From: DAIPKP01 sp964539095
GTDB lineage: Bacteria; Synergistota; Synergistia; Synergistales; Aminiphilaceae
DNA length: 64,000 nt
Assembly (NCBI GenBank): GCA_964539095.1
Contig: CAZIFL010000015.1
Location: forward strand, 5,079-69,078
Direction: 5' to 3'
The notes under the pieces are model-generated. The model had not been told where the DNA came from. It searched no databases and saw only the letters and a program-made list of their open reading frames with translations. Made by a program: the position numbers and the translations under genes. Below, piece by piece: positions 54,129 through 63,421 of this stretch (position 1 is the stretch's first letter; the number at the start of each line of letters is the position of its first letter).

Positions 54129-57100
54129 ATGTTACGAAGAAAAAAGAAGGTTGTACCGTTCATGTGGCTGTTCCTGCTCGCTGCGCTGCTGCTGCCGACG
54201 GGGTTCCTGGAGGCGGAGGAGGGGGCTGCTCCCCCCGGAACCACGGATCCCTTCGAAAAGGCCCCCTTTCTTTTGCTGGACGAAGAAGCGGTGATCATGA
54301 CGCAGTATGAGGGTGTCGTCTATAACGACGTTTTTTTGCCTAATGTGGTGCAGCACGAAAACGGCACCCGTACCTGGTCCGAGAGGCTGGACGACGCAAA
54401 GACCACCTGGTCGTCGAGTCCGCCGCTTCTGGACGGCAAAATCGGTGATGTTGCGGTGCTGCTACGAAACAACAGAAACGAGGCCTTTCTGGCACAAGCC
54501 TGGGAGAGAAACTGGTTAACCATATCGCTGGTGCCGATGGATCAGAACGGGTACAAAGCCGAAACTGCCCGGCATACGATAGGAAACAGGTCTTTCCTGG
54601 ATTCCCGAATCGTTGCCGCTGCGGGAGACCTCAACGGCGACAGGGCCACGGAGCTTGTGATTGGTTACCGCTGGGCGGGTTCTAACTACATGCCGCAATT
54701 CGTCGTAGCCTCCGTGGCAGACTTTAAGAATCCCGTGGAATTCGAGGACTACAGCCTGCCTCGGGTGCATGCGCAGTCCGGTCTCCGTATCGCCACCGGG
54801 GATGTGGACGGGGACGCCAGGGACGAGATCGCCGCCATGTACGTATCCGAGGCGGGAAAGTATGTGGTGGCTCTCCTCAAGGCGGAGACGAATCTGAGGC
54901 TTCGTCTCCTTGGCATGCACACCCTTGATATCGCACCGTACAATGGCAGATACTATCCCCCGGATCAGTTCGACATTGCTTTTGCCGACTGGGAGGGGGA
55001 CGGAAGGAAGAAGATCTTCTGTGTTACGGGGCACACCGGAGACGGGTCCGGAAGGCACGTCCGCCTGCTGAGCGTCACCATTCAGGACGGCAGGGCTACC
55101 TTTACCACAGAATCCAGACACTCCCACCGGTTCACCGGGGACGAAGGGCCCATACTGGCGGCGGCGGGGGATCTCAACGGAAACGGCAAGGACGAGCTTC
55201 TTTTTACCAATCGATTTCGAATGCCAATCGCCGGCTCCGAGCGTACGGAACTCGTGGCGGTGTATAGGAAAAATGACGGCTCCTCCGGGGTGGCTCAAGT
55301 CACGTGGGAAACCAGCAGAGGACCCATCTATAGCCCCATCTCCCATCTGAAGACGGGACGTTTCATGGGCTCCCTCCACCCCTCAGCCCAGGGGAGGAAC
55401 AGATCCCACGCCCTTGTGGTGCTCCACAAGACGGAGGTCTTTGCCCCCGACGGCTACTTTGCCCATCTCATCCGGCTCGAGGGTGAGATCCTGAAAGAAG
55501 TTTCCGTCCCGGTTCAACTCAGCAGGTTCTGGGTAGAGCCAGCTCATCTCCTTATAGGCGACCTCGACCGCGACAGCATGGTGCTCGGGTATCCTACGCA
55601 CATTACCCTGGAGAATCATGTTACCCCCCTTCTCTTTGTGAACGAACCGCCCAAGCACATTGATGCGGACAGCTCCGGAAGGGTAACGAACAGCACCCGC
55701 CAGGACGAACTCTACGTTCAGTATGCTCAAAGCGAATCCGAGTCACAAGAGACCATGAACATCTTCGAGAGCGAGAGCACCATGGGAGGCTCCGTGAGCG
55801 TGGAGCAAAAGGGAGGGGTGGATCTCGTGGTGGTGAAAGCCGAAGCGAAGGTAACCGCCACCGTGGGGGGATCCACGAGAGAGCTGCGTTCGGAGATTGA
55901 TAGTGTATATAGGTCGAGATCCAGCGGTTTTACCGGAAAGACCACAAGGGACGATGTCCTCCTCTATCTCTCCAACCGGGTTCATCTCTGGCGTTACCCG
56001 ATTCTCGGCTGGATGAACGAACCCGAAGGAGGGGGCGCTCAAGTACCCACCTACTACCAGATATCCATCCCGGAATCCGAAGCGAACATGAAATTCCTTT
56101 CCGGGCTGAACGTGGATTGGTATCACCCGGCCCACATGAACGGTAATGTGCTCTCCTATGCTTCGAGAAGAGCCCAGATAGGCGACTTTGCCGAAGAAAG
56201 ACGCCTCTCGGACAGCCTGGAGTTAGGGGTTGGAGGCGGCACCGCCTTTCAGAGAGGTATTTCATGGAAGGATGCCTTTACGAGGGAGAGCCTGAAATCG
56301 GTGGCGGTTAGCATGAACCTCGATGTGGAGGTGCAGGTCAGTGGTAGTGCCCAGGTGGATATTTTCGAAGTCGGGGGGAGTACCACCGCCTCCTTCCACA
56401 TGGATGAGCGGACAGCCCAGACGAACATAGCAAGAACCTCCGTGGAGAAGGAGAGGGCCTTCACTGTCAATATTCCGGCCTTCTCCGCACCCTTGGGCTA
56501 TCAGATCACCCCGCTGATGTACAGAACCTCCGGGGGGGTGCTCAAAACCTCCCACGTGGTGGACCTGCTCAACAACCGCTCCCTCTGGGAGAGCTACTAC
56601 TCCGGGGCCCCGGATCCGGCGCTCAATCTTCCCCGCCTCTGGCGGTATGTAGAGGGGAGTGACTGGACGTGGGCGGCGGAAGATCCCCTGCATCCGGACG
56701 CCCGGAAGATACGGGGCATCTTCTTCCGAAACTCCCGCGGCGCAGACCTGGGGAAGAGCATCCCCCTGGGTGAGACCGTCACCATGGCCCTTCGGGTCCA
56801 CAATTTCAGCCTTGTCCCCTCTCCGGAGGTGGAGGTTCTCTTTGAGGCGGTGAGCTACGACGGAAGCCGCACCATTACCCTCGGGACTGCCCGAACCCCC
56901 CGGATCGATCAATGGGGTTCTGAAAACCCCAACTGGAAGTGGGTAACCCTGGCATGGAACACCGCGGGAATGATCGAGGGGAACTACAAGATACGTGTCA
57001 CGGTGAACCCCGAAGGCGCCGTTGCAGAGCTTCCTCTGCGCGCCCTGGGGGAGGCCTACGATAACAACCAGGGGTGGTACGATGTCTTTGTGGGCAGGCC

Positions 57101-57605
57101 CCGGAGTGCCTTCGCCGAGCAGCTTACCGCTGACGGTCTGCTCCTTGAAGATGCGAACACGAACCTCATGGCTCTCACCCTTGAGCTGGAAAACACCCCT
57201 GCAGATGGGCGTGTCTTTGCACTCGGCGAAACCGTTCTGCTTCGTGGAACGGTTCGTAACGAAGGGGAGCTGCCGGTGGGAAACATTTCGCTCTTTTTCT
57301 ACGATGGTAACCCCGACAGAGGAGGGGAGCCCTTCGCTAACCGGATCATTTCGGGAATTCTGCCGGGAGGGGAATACTCCCTGCTACTGAGCTACTCCTT
57401 CGAAACTCCGGGATCCCGTAGCGTCTTCATGCGGGTGGTCCCCAAGGTGGGAGATCCTCCGGAGGATAACACCGTGAGCGTGGCCGTACCGGTAGAGGGT
57501 GGCCACACTGGGAGAGGGGGATGTACCGCCGCAAATGCGGGGGGCTGGAGCGGATTGATGCTTCTGGGGCTGGTACCGTTGGCGCTCCGGAGGAGAAAGC
57601 GGTAA
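54129..57605 (+). CDS. Large secreted protein with Synergist-CTERM sorting signal
   Basis: The 1158-residue protein has a signal peptide (FMWLFLLAALLLPTGFLEA). An FG-GAP/VCBS-like propeller region follows (repeated AAGDLNGDRATELVIG, GDVDGDARDEIAAMY, AAGDLNGNGKDELLF), then a long middle region and C-terminal CARDB-like beta domains (LGETVTMALRVHNF, LGETVLLRGTVRNEG). It ends with a Gly/Cys motif (GRGGCTAANAGGW), a hydrophobic stretch and RRRKR. This tail matches the Synergist-CTERM surface-sorting signal. ATG 54129 (AAGGAGG upstream) is preferred over the upstream ATG 54018. Function is unknown; cell-surface display is likely. Confidence 0.85.
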   Translation: MLRRKKKVVPFMWLFLLAALLLPTGFLEAEEGAAPPGTTDPFEKAPFLLLDEEAVIMTQYEGVVYNDVFLPNVVQHENGTRTWSERLDDAKTTWSSSPPLLDGKIGDVAVLLRNNRNEAFLAQAWERNWLTISLVPMDQNGYKAETARHTIGNRSFLDSRIVAAAGDLNGDRATELVIGYRWAGSNYMPQFVVASVADFKNPVEFEDYSLPRVHAQSGLRIATGDVDGDARDEIAAMYVSEAGKYVVALLKAETNLRLRLLGMHTLDIAPYNGRYYPPDQFDIAFADWEGDGRKKIFCVTGHTGDGSGRHVRLLSVTIQDGRATFTTESRHSHRFTGDEGPILAAAGDLNGNGKDELLFTNRFRMPIAGSERTELVAVYRKNDGSSGVAQVTWETSRGPIYSPISHLKTGRFMGSLHPSAQGRNRSHALVVLHKTEVFAPDGYFAHLIRLEGEILKEVSVPVQLSRFWVEPAHLLIGDLDRDSMVLGYPTHITLENHVTPLLFVNEPPKHIDADSSGRVTNSTRQDELYVQYAQSESESQETMNIFESESTMGGSVSVEQKGGVDLVVVKAEAKVTATVGGSTRELRSEIDSVYRSRSSGFTGKTTRDDVLLYLSNRVHLWRYPILGWMNEPEGGGAQVPTYYQISIPESEANMKFLSGLNVDWYHPAHMNGNVLSYASRRAQIGDFAEERRLSDSLELGVGGGTAFQRGISWKDAFTRESLKSVAVSMNLDVEVQVSGSAQVDIFEVGGSTTASFHMDERTAQTNIARTSVEKERAFTVNIPAFSAPLGYQITPLMYRTSGGVLKTSHVVDLLNNRSLWESYYSGAPDPALNLPRLWRYVEGSDWTWAAEDPLHPDARKIRGIFFRNSRGADLGKSIPLGETVTMALRVHNFSLVPSPEVEVLFEAVSYDGSRTITLGTARTPRIDQWGSENPNWKWVTLAWNTAGMIEGNYKIRVTVNPEGAVAELPLRALGEAYDNNQGWYDVFVGRPRSAFAEQLTADGLLLEDANTNLMALTLELENTPADGRVFALGETVLLRGTVRNEGELPVGNISLFFYDGNPDRGGEPFANRIISGILPGGEYSLLLSYSFETPGSRSVFMRVVPKVGDPPEDNTVSVAVPVEGGHTGRGGCTAANAGGWSGLMLLGLVPLALRRRKR

Positions 57606-57830
57606 TCCTTGGCGCAGCCCTCGGGGAGAAAAAGAGATTTTCTAACTAAAGGATTTGTTCCATGGAAGGCTCTGTGCTGCCCGTCCTCAATGCTGCAGGC
57701 ACGGACGGTGCAGAGCCGCTTTGTTGCTGCTTTTTTTGAAAACTTTACAGTTCTTCTTGATGTATATGCCAGGGAGTGCTACTGTTATGCTGCCAAGTGT
57801 AAATCTTTTCGAGAAACCAGGCGAAGATGC

Positions 57831-58121
57831 TTAGAGCGGTTTTCGTTGACATGTGGCACTCTATGAACTCCCGGAGCCGGAGCTTGTGTATCCGGAGGCA
57901 GCGACCATAGCGGTCGGCGAGCGCTCCTTTTGCGTCGCGGAGCCCCCCTGGCGGCAGGCGGGCGTGCCGGCAAGCTGTAGTTGCGCGTCTGGATGGCACA
58001 TCTGCGGCGACGGGCCGTAGTAGCAAAGCAAGGGGGCAGTTCGACCACTTTCGGAGCGGGGACACACAAGTGGAGGCTCCGTGAAACAGCACGTGACACA
58101 TTATTTGTGAAACCGCTCTAA
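57831..58121. mobile_element. MITE-like element (about 291 bp, IS630/Tc1-like ends)
   Basis: Terminal inverted repeats TTAGAGCGGTTT (57831-57842) and AAACCGCTCTAA (58110-58121) are perfect over 12 bp. An inner partly matched portion (ATGTGGCAC / GTGACACAT) follows. TA dinucleotides sit at both ends, as after IS630/Tc1-type insertion. The interior is GC-rich, differs from its AT-richer flanks, and has no transposase gene. The flanks 57606-57830 and 58122-58140 hold nothing else. Confidence 0.6.
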
Positions 58122-58140
58122 AGAAAGGCGGTGCTTTCCC

Positions 58141-59073
58141 ATGGCGAGAAAAGACTTCGGAAAGGGCAAAAAGGGCGAAAAAGACAGAAAACTCCCCCTT
58201 TTTTTTCTTTGCACTGGACTTTTCACAGCCTTCTTTTTTCTTCCTGTTTCTCCCGCACGTGCCCATACGACCTATACCTTTGCGGTATATCCCACCAACG
58301 ATCCCGCAAAGGTGCACGCCGCCTTCCGCCCTCTGGCAGATTTTGTAGCCGCTGAAACGGGGTGGACTCTCCGGGTGGTAGTGACCCGGAACTATGAGGA
58401 GATGGAACAGCGTCTTCAGGACGGTTCTGTGGACTTTGCCATGGTGAGCCCCGCCGCGTATGTTCGTTTCGTCTCCCATGTTTGCTACGTGGCCACCTAT
58501 GCGGAGTGGAGCGAGACGTTACAGGTTTTCTCTCCCTACTATCATGCGGTGGTGATTGCCCTGAAAGAGGGTTCTGTGGCGACGCTTCAAGAGCTGGAGG
58601 GAAAAAACTTCGGCTTCACCGACAGAGAATCCACCTCGGGGCATCGGGTCCCCCGGCGAATGCTGCTCCAAGAGGGGATAGAGCCGGAGAAATTTTTCAA
58701 AAATGTCTTCTACCTCGGCAGGCACGATGCGGTGATTGAATCCCTCCTGGCTGGTTCCATTCAGGGGGGAGCGGTATCGGACGGCACACTGCATACGGCG
58801 ATCTCGCAATATGGGGATCTTTTCCGAGTTCTTGCCCTTTCGGATCCCATTCCACTGGATCCTGTGGTGGCTTCTCCCGGTGTGCCGGAGGAAGATGCAG
58901 CGCTTCTACGAGAGGTGCTTCTCTCCCTTCCGCCGGACTCCTCTGCCATGGAGGGGATACGGGAGATCCTCGGATGGCCCGGAGCGGGGTTTGTGCTGCT
59001 TAATACGAATTTCTACGACTCTCTTCGGGAGGCCCTGGAGCCGGAGATCCCCCAGGAGGATCAGGAGAGATGA
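58141..59073 (+). CDS. PhnD-like periplasmic binding protein
   Basis: The 310-residue protein has a basic N-terminus and a signal/anchor (LPLFFLCTGLFTAFFFLPV, cleavage near ARA). The mature part is a phosphate/phosphonate-type binding protein: YPTNDPAKVHAAFRPLADFV, LQDGSVDFAMVSPAAYV, LEGKNFGFTDRESTSGHRVP. No ABC permease genes follow. Instead it overlaps a GGDEF protein gene by 4 nt, so it likely acts as the periplasmic sensor for that enzyme rather than in transport. Confidence 0.85.
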   Translation: MARKDFGKGKKGEKDRKLPLFFLCTGLFTAFFFLPVSPARAHTTYTFAVYPTNDPAKVHAAFRPLADFVAAETGWTLRVVVTRNYEEMEQRLQDGSVDFAMVSPAAYVRFVSHVCYVATYAEWSETLQVFSPYYHAVVIALKEGSVATLQELEGKNFGFTDRESTSGHRVPRRMLLQEGIEPEKFFKNVFYLGRHDAVIESLLAGSIQGGAVSDGTLHTAISQYGDLFRVLALSDPIPLDPVVASPGVPEEDAALLREVLLSLPPDSSAMEGIREILGWPGAGFVLLNTNFYDSLREALEPEIPQEDQER

Positions 59074-60545
59074 GGCTCTACTGGAAGATCCTTCTTCTTG
59101 CTCTGCTTCCGTTGCTTCTTGCGCTGGGGTTCGGATTTTTCCGGCTTGAGGAGCTTCTGCGTTTTCATAAGAAAATCCACGAGAAGGAGCAGGATCTCAA
59201 GCTGGCTCTCCTCGCCTCCCGCATAGAGGCGCATCAGCAGCAGAACCGAGCCTATGTCGCCATTCTTGCGGGAGCACCGGATGCTGTCCGGGCGGTGGAG
59301 GCGGGGGATACGGGGTTTCTCCTGCAGTGGGGGAAGCTTTTCTTACATCCTCTTCGCATCTCCAGAGTCTTTTTTACCGATCTGGAGGGTACCATCCTCG
59401 CCAGGGCCCACGATCCCTACCATTTCGGAGATTCCCTGGCGGGGCATCCTGCTCTCCTGGAGACTCTTTCGCAGGGGCAGGCCCGGGGGATCTACGAGCT
59501 TGAGGGGGATTTGGTAGTCCTCTGTGCGGCGCCGGTGATGCTCTATGGCGAGATTCCCGTGGGAATGGCGCTGGTAGCTACGGAGCTAACCGAGCCCTTT
59601 CTCGCCTTTCTTGCCGAGGGGACCGGCCTGGGGCTGGTGTTACAGGTGGAAGGCTTTCCTCTTCTTACCGCAGCTCTTTCAGGAGAGGCTCGCAATTCCG
59701 TCTCTCTCCTTCCAAAAATCACTGTGGGAAATGTCCAGGTGGAAGAGGCCCGGGCTTTTTTCGAGGAGGACACTCTCGGCTCGGATCTTCTGCTCTTCCA
59801 GAGGCGGCTCATGCCCGGAATGCTTGTACTCTCTCTTTTTCTCGTGCTGGGGCTCTTTCTGCTTCTGCGCCGCTATCTCCGCCCCTTTTCCCTGCTGGTG
59901 GAGGATGTGACGCTCCTCTCGGGAGGTCAGGAGGATTTCCTCAGGCTTCGAAACAAGCTGACGGAGAATCATCAGTATGTCAATCATGAGGCTTCGGTTA
60001 TAGCCGGTGCCCTCTCCAGACTTATGGGGCGCATTCAGGAGACCATCACCCTGCTGGAATGGACCTCCCGAACGGATCCTCTCACCCAGATCAGTAACCG
60101 TTTGCATCTGGATGCTCTTCTCGAATCCTGTCTTGTGGAGGCCAGGAGGAAAAACGAACCTCTTTCGGTGGCCATCTTTGACCTGGATCACTTTAAGCAG
60201 GTAAACGACGATTTTGGCCATCAGGCGGGGGACGGGGTGCTTCAGCGCACCGCGGAGATTCTCAAGCTTCTTGTCCCCTCGGGATTTGTGGGGCGTTGGG
60301 GAGGGGAGGAGTTCCTCGCTATTCTTCCGGGGCTTGGGGGTAATGAGGCCATAGCCTTCGGAGAGCGGGTTCGGATAGCTTTGGAGAAAGAGCGCTTCTC
60401 AGTGGATCGGCAGATTACCATCAGCGCGGGGGTAGCGACAATGGCTCCCGGCGATACCCCGGACTCCCTGGTGGGGCGGGCGGATAAAGCCCTCTACCAG
60501 GCGAAGGCCACGGGGCGGAACAAGGTGGTTTTTCGGGAGGATTGA
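59070..60545 (+). CDS. Membrane diguanylate cyclase with periplasmic sensor
   Basis: The 491-residue protein has a membrane helix (about 5-25), a periplasmic sensor region (about 30-240, dCache/CHASE-like), a second helix (about 250-270), a HAMP-like linker and a GGDEF domain (about 330-490) with the intact active-site motif GGEEF and DLDHFKQVNDDFGH. It makes cyclic di-GMP. The gene is translationally coupled to the PhnD-like gene, as in two-protein sensor modules. Confidence 0.92.
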   Translation: MRLYWKILLLALLPLLLALGFGFFRLEELLRFHKKIHEKEQDLKLALLASRIEAHQQQNRAYVAILAGAPDAVRAVEAGDTGFLLQWGKLFLHPLRISRVFFTDLEGTILARAHDPYHFGDSLAGHPALLETLSQGQARGIYELEGDLVVLCAAPVMLYGEIPVGMALVATELTEPFLAFLAEGTGLGLVLQVEGFPLLTAALSGEARNSVSLLPKITVGNVQVEEARAFFEEDTLGSDLLLFQRRLMPGMLVLSLFLVLGLFLLLRRYLRPFSLLVEDVTLLSGGQEDFLRLRNKLTENHQYVNHEASVIAGALSRLMGRIQETITLLEWTSRTDPLTQISNRLHLDALLESCLVEARRKNEPLSVAIFDLDHFKQVNDDFGHQAGDGVLQRTAEILKLLVPSGFVGRWGGEEFLAILPGLGGNEAIAFGERVRIALEKERFSVDRQITISAGVATMAPGDTPDSLVGRADKALYQAKATGRNKVVFRED

Positions 60546-60668
60546 GAGGCCTGAAGGGAATTTTTCGTAGCTCTTTTTTGCCCTTTTCCATCCTGTTTCT
60601 GTCCCCTTTTTAGAGTGTCTGTTGCGCACCAAAGATCCCGGAAGAGAAGAGTCGCACGAAAATCGAGC

Positions 60669-60696
60669 TTGACAAGGACGAAAAGCTCACTATAAT
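60669..60696 (+). promoter_or_regulatory. Sigma-70-type promoter of the lysW operon
   Basis: TTGACA (60669-60674), 16 bp, TATAAT (60691-60696). Both boxes are consensus. Transcription should start near 60703, just before the T-box leader. Confidence 0.85.
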
Positions 60697-60702
60697 AACC
60701 TC

Positions 60703-61041
60703 CAACAAATTCCGAGCTTTTCCGAGAAATGTTCGCCCCCCAGGGGCCGTTCTCTGGAAAGGCCGTATCGGCGAGGAATCAGGGTGCCCGAGCCCAAACT
60801 TTTCGACAGAGAGGAACGCCCATCGGCTGCAAGGCGTTCTCGAAGAGGGGTGCGGAGCCTAAAACCTGAGGAGCCTACGGAGAAAGAGGGGCTTTGAGAG
60901 TACCCTTGGAGTAGCCGTACGGAGGGCCCCCGTCACAGGGCCAGCAAGAGGGATATTCCGGAGCACTGCTCGGAAGATCCAAATTGGGTGGTACCGCGGA
61001 CTTCGCCAGTTCGTCCCAGTAGGGATGGACTGGCGTTTTTT
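60703..61041 (+). ncRNA. T-box riboswitch leader upstream of lysW
   Basis: The universal T-box sequence TGGGTGGTACCGCGG is at 60985-60999. It is followed by a terminator (CGCCAGT...ACTGGCG, then T6, 61004-61041). Stem I features are visible: AGAGAGG (60808-60814) and the apical loop GGCTGCAAG (60825-60833). TCAGG (60779-60783) pairs with CCTGA (60865-60869), leaving AAAA (60861-60864) as the likely specifier loop. That would be a lysine codon, consistent with the operon. The specifier assignment is inference. Uncharged tRNA would favour read-through into lysW. Confidence 0.9.
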
Positions 61042-61088
61042 GTATGCTCTTCTAAAAAGTTTTTCAAAAAGAAAGAGAGGGAAACGTT

Positions 61089-61259
61089 ATGGCAAATGTA
61101 ACCTGTGTAGTTTGTGAGGGTACGCTTTCGGTGGCGTCGGACGTATTGGAGGGGGAGCTGCTTCTCTGCCCCGACTGCGGTACCGAACTTGAGGTGGTGG
61201 AGCTCTCTCCCCTGCGGGTGGCGGAGGCTCCGGAAGTTCAGGAGGATTGGGGAGAATAG
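61089..61259 (+). CDS. lysW: LysW amino-group carrier protein
   Basis: The 56-residue protein has a zinc ribbon (TCVVCEG and LLCPDCGTELE) and the diagnostic C-terminal EDWGE, whose terminal Glu carries the growing amino acid on its gamma-carboxyl group. It protects the alpha-amino group of aminoadipate (lysine route) or glutamate (arginine route). GAGGG precedes the ATG, directly after the T-box leader. lysX follows 2 nt after its stop. Confidence 0.95.
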   Translation: MANVTCVVCEGTLSVASDVLEGELLLCPDCGTELEVVELSPLRVAEAPEVQEDWGE

Positions 61260-61261
61260 CC

Positions 61262-62233
61262 GTGGCTCTAAGAATGCTCTATACCCGCCTTCGGGCGGAG
61301 GAGAAGCTTCTTGCCCAGGGGGCCCAGCGGCGGGGAATACCCCTTTCGCTGCACCATCTGGGGGAAGATTTCTGGGGAGGCGGCGCCGGGGAGGAGACCT
61401 TCGCTCCCGGGGATCTGCTGCTCCTGCGCTGTATCGCCCACGGAGAGAACGAACTTCTGGCCTCGCACTTGGCCTACCGGGGGTGGCGTACCGTGAATTC
61501 GTGGAATGTTATCTCCTGCTGCGGCTCCAAGGGGGAGACCTCCATGCTTCTGGATGCTGTGGATATCCCTCAGCCCGCCTTTCGGTTTGCCTTTTCTGCC
61601 GAGGGGGCTCTCAAGGCTGCGGAGGATCTTGGTTACCCTGTGGTGTTCAAGCCCATGAGCGGAAGCTGGGGACGTCTTCTTGCCAAGGTGGATTCTCCGG
61701 AGATGGCGGAGGCGGTGGTTGAGCACAAGATGCAGCTCGGAGGACAGCACCGGCATCTCTACGTGCAGCAGTACGTGGAGAAAGAGGGGTTCGACGTGCG
61801 GGCCTTTGTCATCGGCGGGGAGCCTCGCTGCGCCATCCGGCGGTACAGCGAACACTGGATCACCAACACTGCCCGGGGGGGACGAGCGGAGAATCAACCC
61901 CTGGAGAGAGATCTAGAGCATCTTCTGCGCCGGGTGCATGAGGCGGTGGGGGGAGAGTTTCTGGCGGTGGACTGTTTTGCCACCTCTTCGGGGTGGATGG
62001 TGAACGAGATCAACGACGGGGGAGAGTTCCGAAACTCCATCGACATCACCGGGGTGGATATTCCCGGGGAGCTGTTGGAGCATTGTGTCTCTCTTGAGGG
62101 CTCTCTCGAAAAGGATACCGCTTCGGATGCCCCAAGAGGCATAAAGCGAGCAAAAGGCATAAAGCGACTTCCCCGAGAAGCCGCTACTGTTGTCGCATAC
62201 CGGGCCGAAGAGAAGGAGTGTACCCCGCAGTAG
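61262..62233 (+). CDS. lysX: LysX, LysW ligase (ATP-grasp, RimK-like)
   Basis: The 323-residue ATP-grasp ligase attaches alpha-aminoadipate or glutamate to the C-terminal Glu of LysW. Features: LYTRLRAEEKLL at the start, NSWNVISCCGSKGETSMLL, YPVVFKPMSGSWGRLL, FDVRAFVIGG, and the metal/substrate segment VNEINDGGEFRNSIDITGVD. GTG 61262 (GGGGAG upstream) is preferred; TTG 61247 would overlap lysW. Whether it favours aminoadipate or glutamate cannot be decided by eye. Confidence 0.93.
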   Translation: MALRMLYTRLRAEEKLLAQGAQRRGIPLSLHHLGEDFWGGGAGEETFAPGDLLLLRCIAHGENELLASHLAYRGWRTVNSWNVISCCGSKGETSMLLDAVDIPQPAFRFAFSAEGALKAAEDLGYPVVFKPMSGSWGRLLAKVDSPEMAEAVVEHKMQLGGQHRHLYVQQYVEKEGFDVRAFVIGGEPRCAIRRYSEHWITNTARGGRAENQPLERDLEHLLRRVHEAVGGEFLAVDCFATSSGWMVNEINDGGEFRNSIDITGVDIPGELLEHCVSLEGSLEKDTASDAPRGIKRAKGIKRLPREAATVVAYRAEEKECTPQ

Positions 62234-62272
62234 AAGGGAAAGCTCCATATTTTCTCAAAAACGCACGTTTCG

Positions 62273-62307
62273 GCCCGCTTCCAAAGTAAGGAAGGCGGGT
62301 TTTTTTG
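62273..62307 (+). terminator. Terminator-like hairpin between lysX and lysY
   Basis: CCCGCTTCC pairs with GGAAGGCGGG (one bulge) and is followed by T7. It lies inside the operon, so it may attenuate the distal genes. Confidence 0.6.
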
Positions 62308-62330
62308 TACCCATAAGGTGGGAAGAAAGG

Positions 62331-63380
62331 ATGAATAGTATGCAGCATGTGGTGATTTGGGGTGGAGCAGGGATGACGGGAGGGGAGCTACTTCGTATCG
62401 CTGCGGGCCATCCTGGCATGACCATCGCCGGGGTGGTCTCCCGGAGCCATGCGGGGCGGCCTCTCTGGCACGTGCACCCTCATCTGCGTTCCGCCTACGG
62501 GGATCAGCGCTTTATCTCCCCTGAAGAGGCTCGGGAGATGGAGACGGATCTCGCCTTTCTCGCTCTCCCTCACGGGGCCTCTCTGGAGATTATCCCCTTC
62601 TACGCAGAGCAGAATATCCCTCTGGTGGATCTCTCGGCGGATCTGCGGCTTCGTTCCCCCGAAAGCTATCTCCGGTGGTATGGCAAGGAACATCCTCTCC
62701 CGGAGCTTCTGGCAGGATCGGTCTACGGTCTTCCGGAGCTGCATCGGGAGGAGATCTCTCGAAGCCGTCTTGTCTCCGGGGTGGGGTGCAACGCCACCGC
62801 CGCCATTTTAGGGCTCTATCCCCTGGCTCGGGGAGGGGTGGTGGAGGATGTGGATATGGAGATGCGGGTGGGTTCCAGTGAGGGAGGGGCCTCGCCCTCC
62901 CAGGGGAGCCATCACCCCTACCGGCGGGGGGTGCTTCGGGTAGTCTCCTTCTTTGAGCATCGTCATCTGGGGGAAGTGCTCCAGGAGACCGGTCTGGAGC
63001 CCTCTCGAACCCGTATGACCCTTACGGCGGTAGAGATGGTGCGAGGGGTGCAGATGTTCGCCCGGGTTCGGCTCAGCCAGAAGATGAAGGAGGCGGAGAT
63101 CTGGAAGCTCTACCGTTCCTGCTGGAAGGAAGAGCCCTTTATCGATCTCTCCCCCTCCCGGCCGGCGCATCTGCGCTTTCCGGATCCCCGGATGGTGATG
63201 GGGAGTAACCGGGTGCAGATCGGTTTTGCCCTGGCGGAAGATGGCCGCTCCCTCTTGGTGGGAAGCGCTCTGGATAACCTTCTTAAGGGAGCTGCGGGAA
63301 CGGCGGTACAGGCGGCAAATCTTATGTTTGACCTTCCAGAAACATCGGGGCTTGGGATGATGCCGGTCTATCCGGCATAA
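62331..63380 (+). CDS. lysY: LysY, LysW-linked acyl-phosphate reductase (ArgC-like)
   Basis: The 349-residue NADPH-dependent reductase of the ArgC family converts the LysW-bound acyl phosphate to the semialdehyde. It has the nucleotide motif VIWGGAGMTGGELLRI, the catalytic Cys in SGVGCNATAAILGLYPL and the family segment VGSALDNLLKGAAGTAVQAANLM (catalytic His region SHHPYRR before). ATG 62331 is used; ATG 62340 is an alternative. It lies 41 nt upstream of lysZ. Confidence 0.92.
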   Translation: MNSMQHVVIWGGAGMTGGELLRIAAGHPGMTIAGVVSRSHAGRPLWHVHPHLRSAYGDQRFISPEEAREMETDLAFLALPHGASLEIIPFYAEQNIPLVDLSADLRLRSPESYLRWYGKEHPLPELLAGSVYGLPELHREEISRSRLVSGVGCNATAAILGLYPLARGGVVEDVDMEMRVGSSEGGASPSQGSHHPYRRGVLRVVSFFEHRHLGEVLQETGLEPSRTRMTLTAVEMVRGVQMFARVRLSQKMKEAEIWKLYRSCWKEEPFIDLSPSRPAHLRFPDPRMVMGSNRVQIGFALAEDGRSLLVGSALDNLLKGAAGTAVQAANLMFDLPETSGLGMMPVYPA

Positions 63381-63421
63381 CAAGATAGGATACAACGAGA
63401 AGAGCGAGGAGGTTTACGAGT

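Noticed and set aside
57745..58479. 244-codon minus-strand frame over the MITE-like element
   Set aside because: It runs through both inverted repeats and into the antisense of the PhnD-like gene; no transposase motifs are visible.
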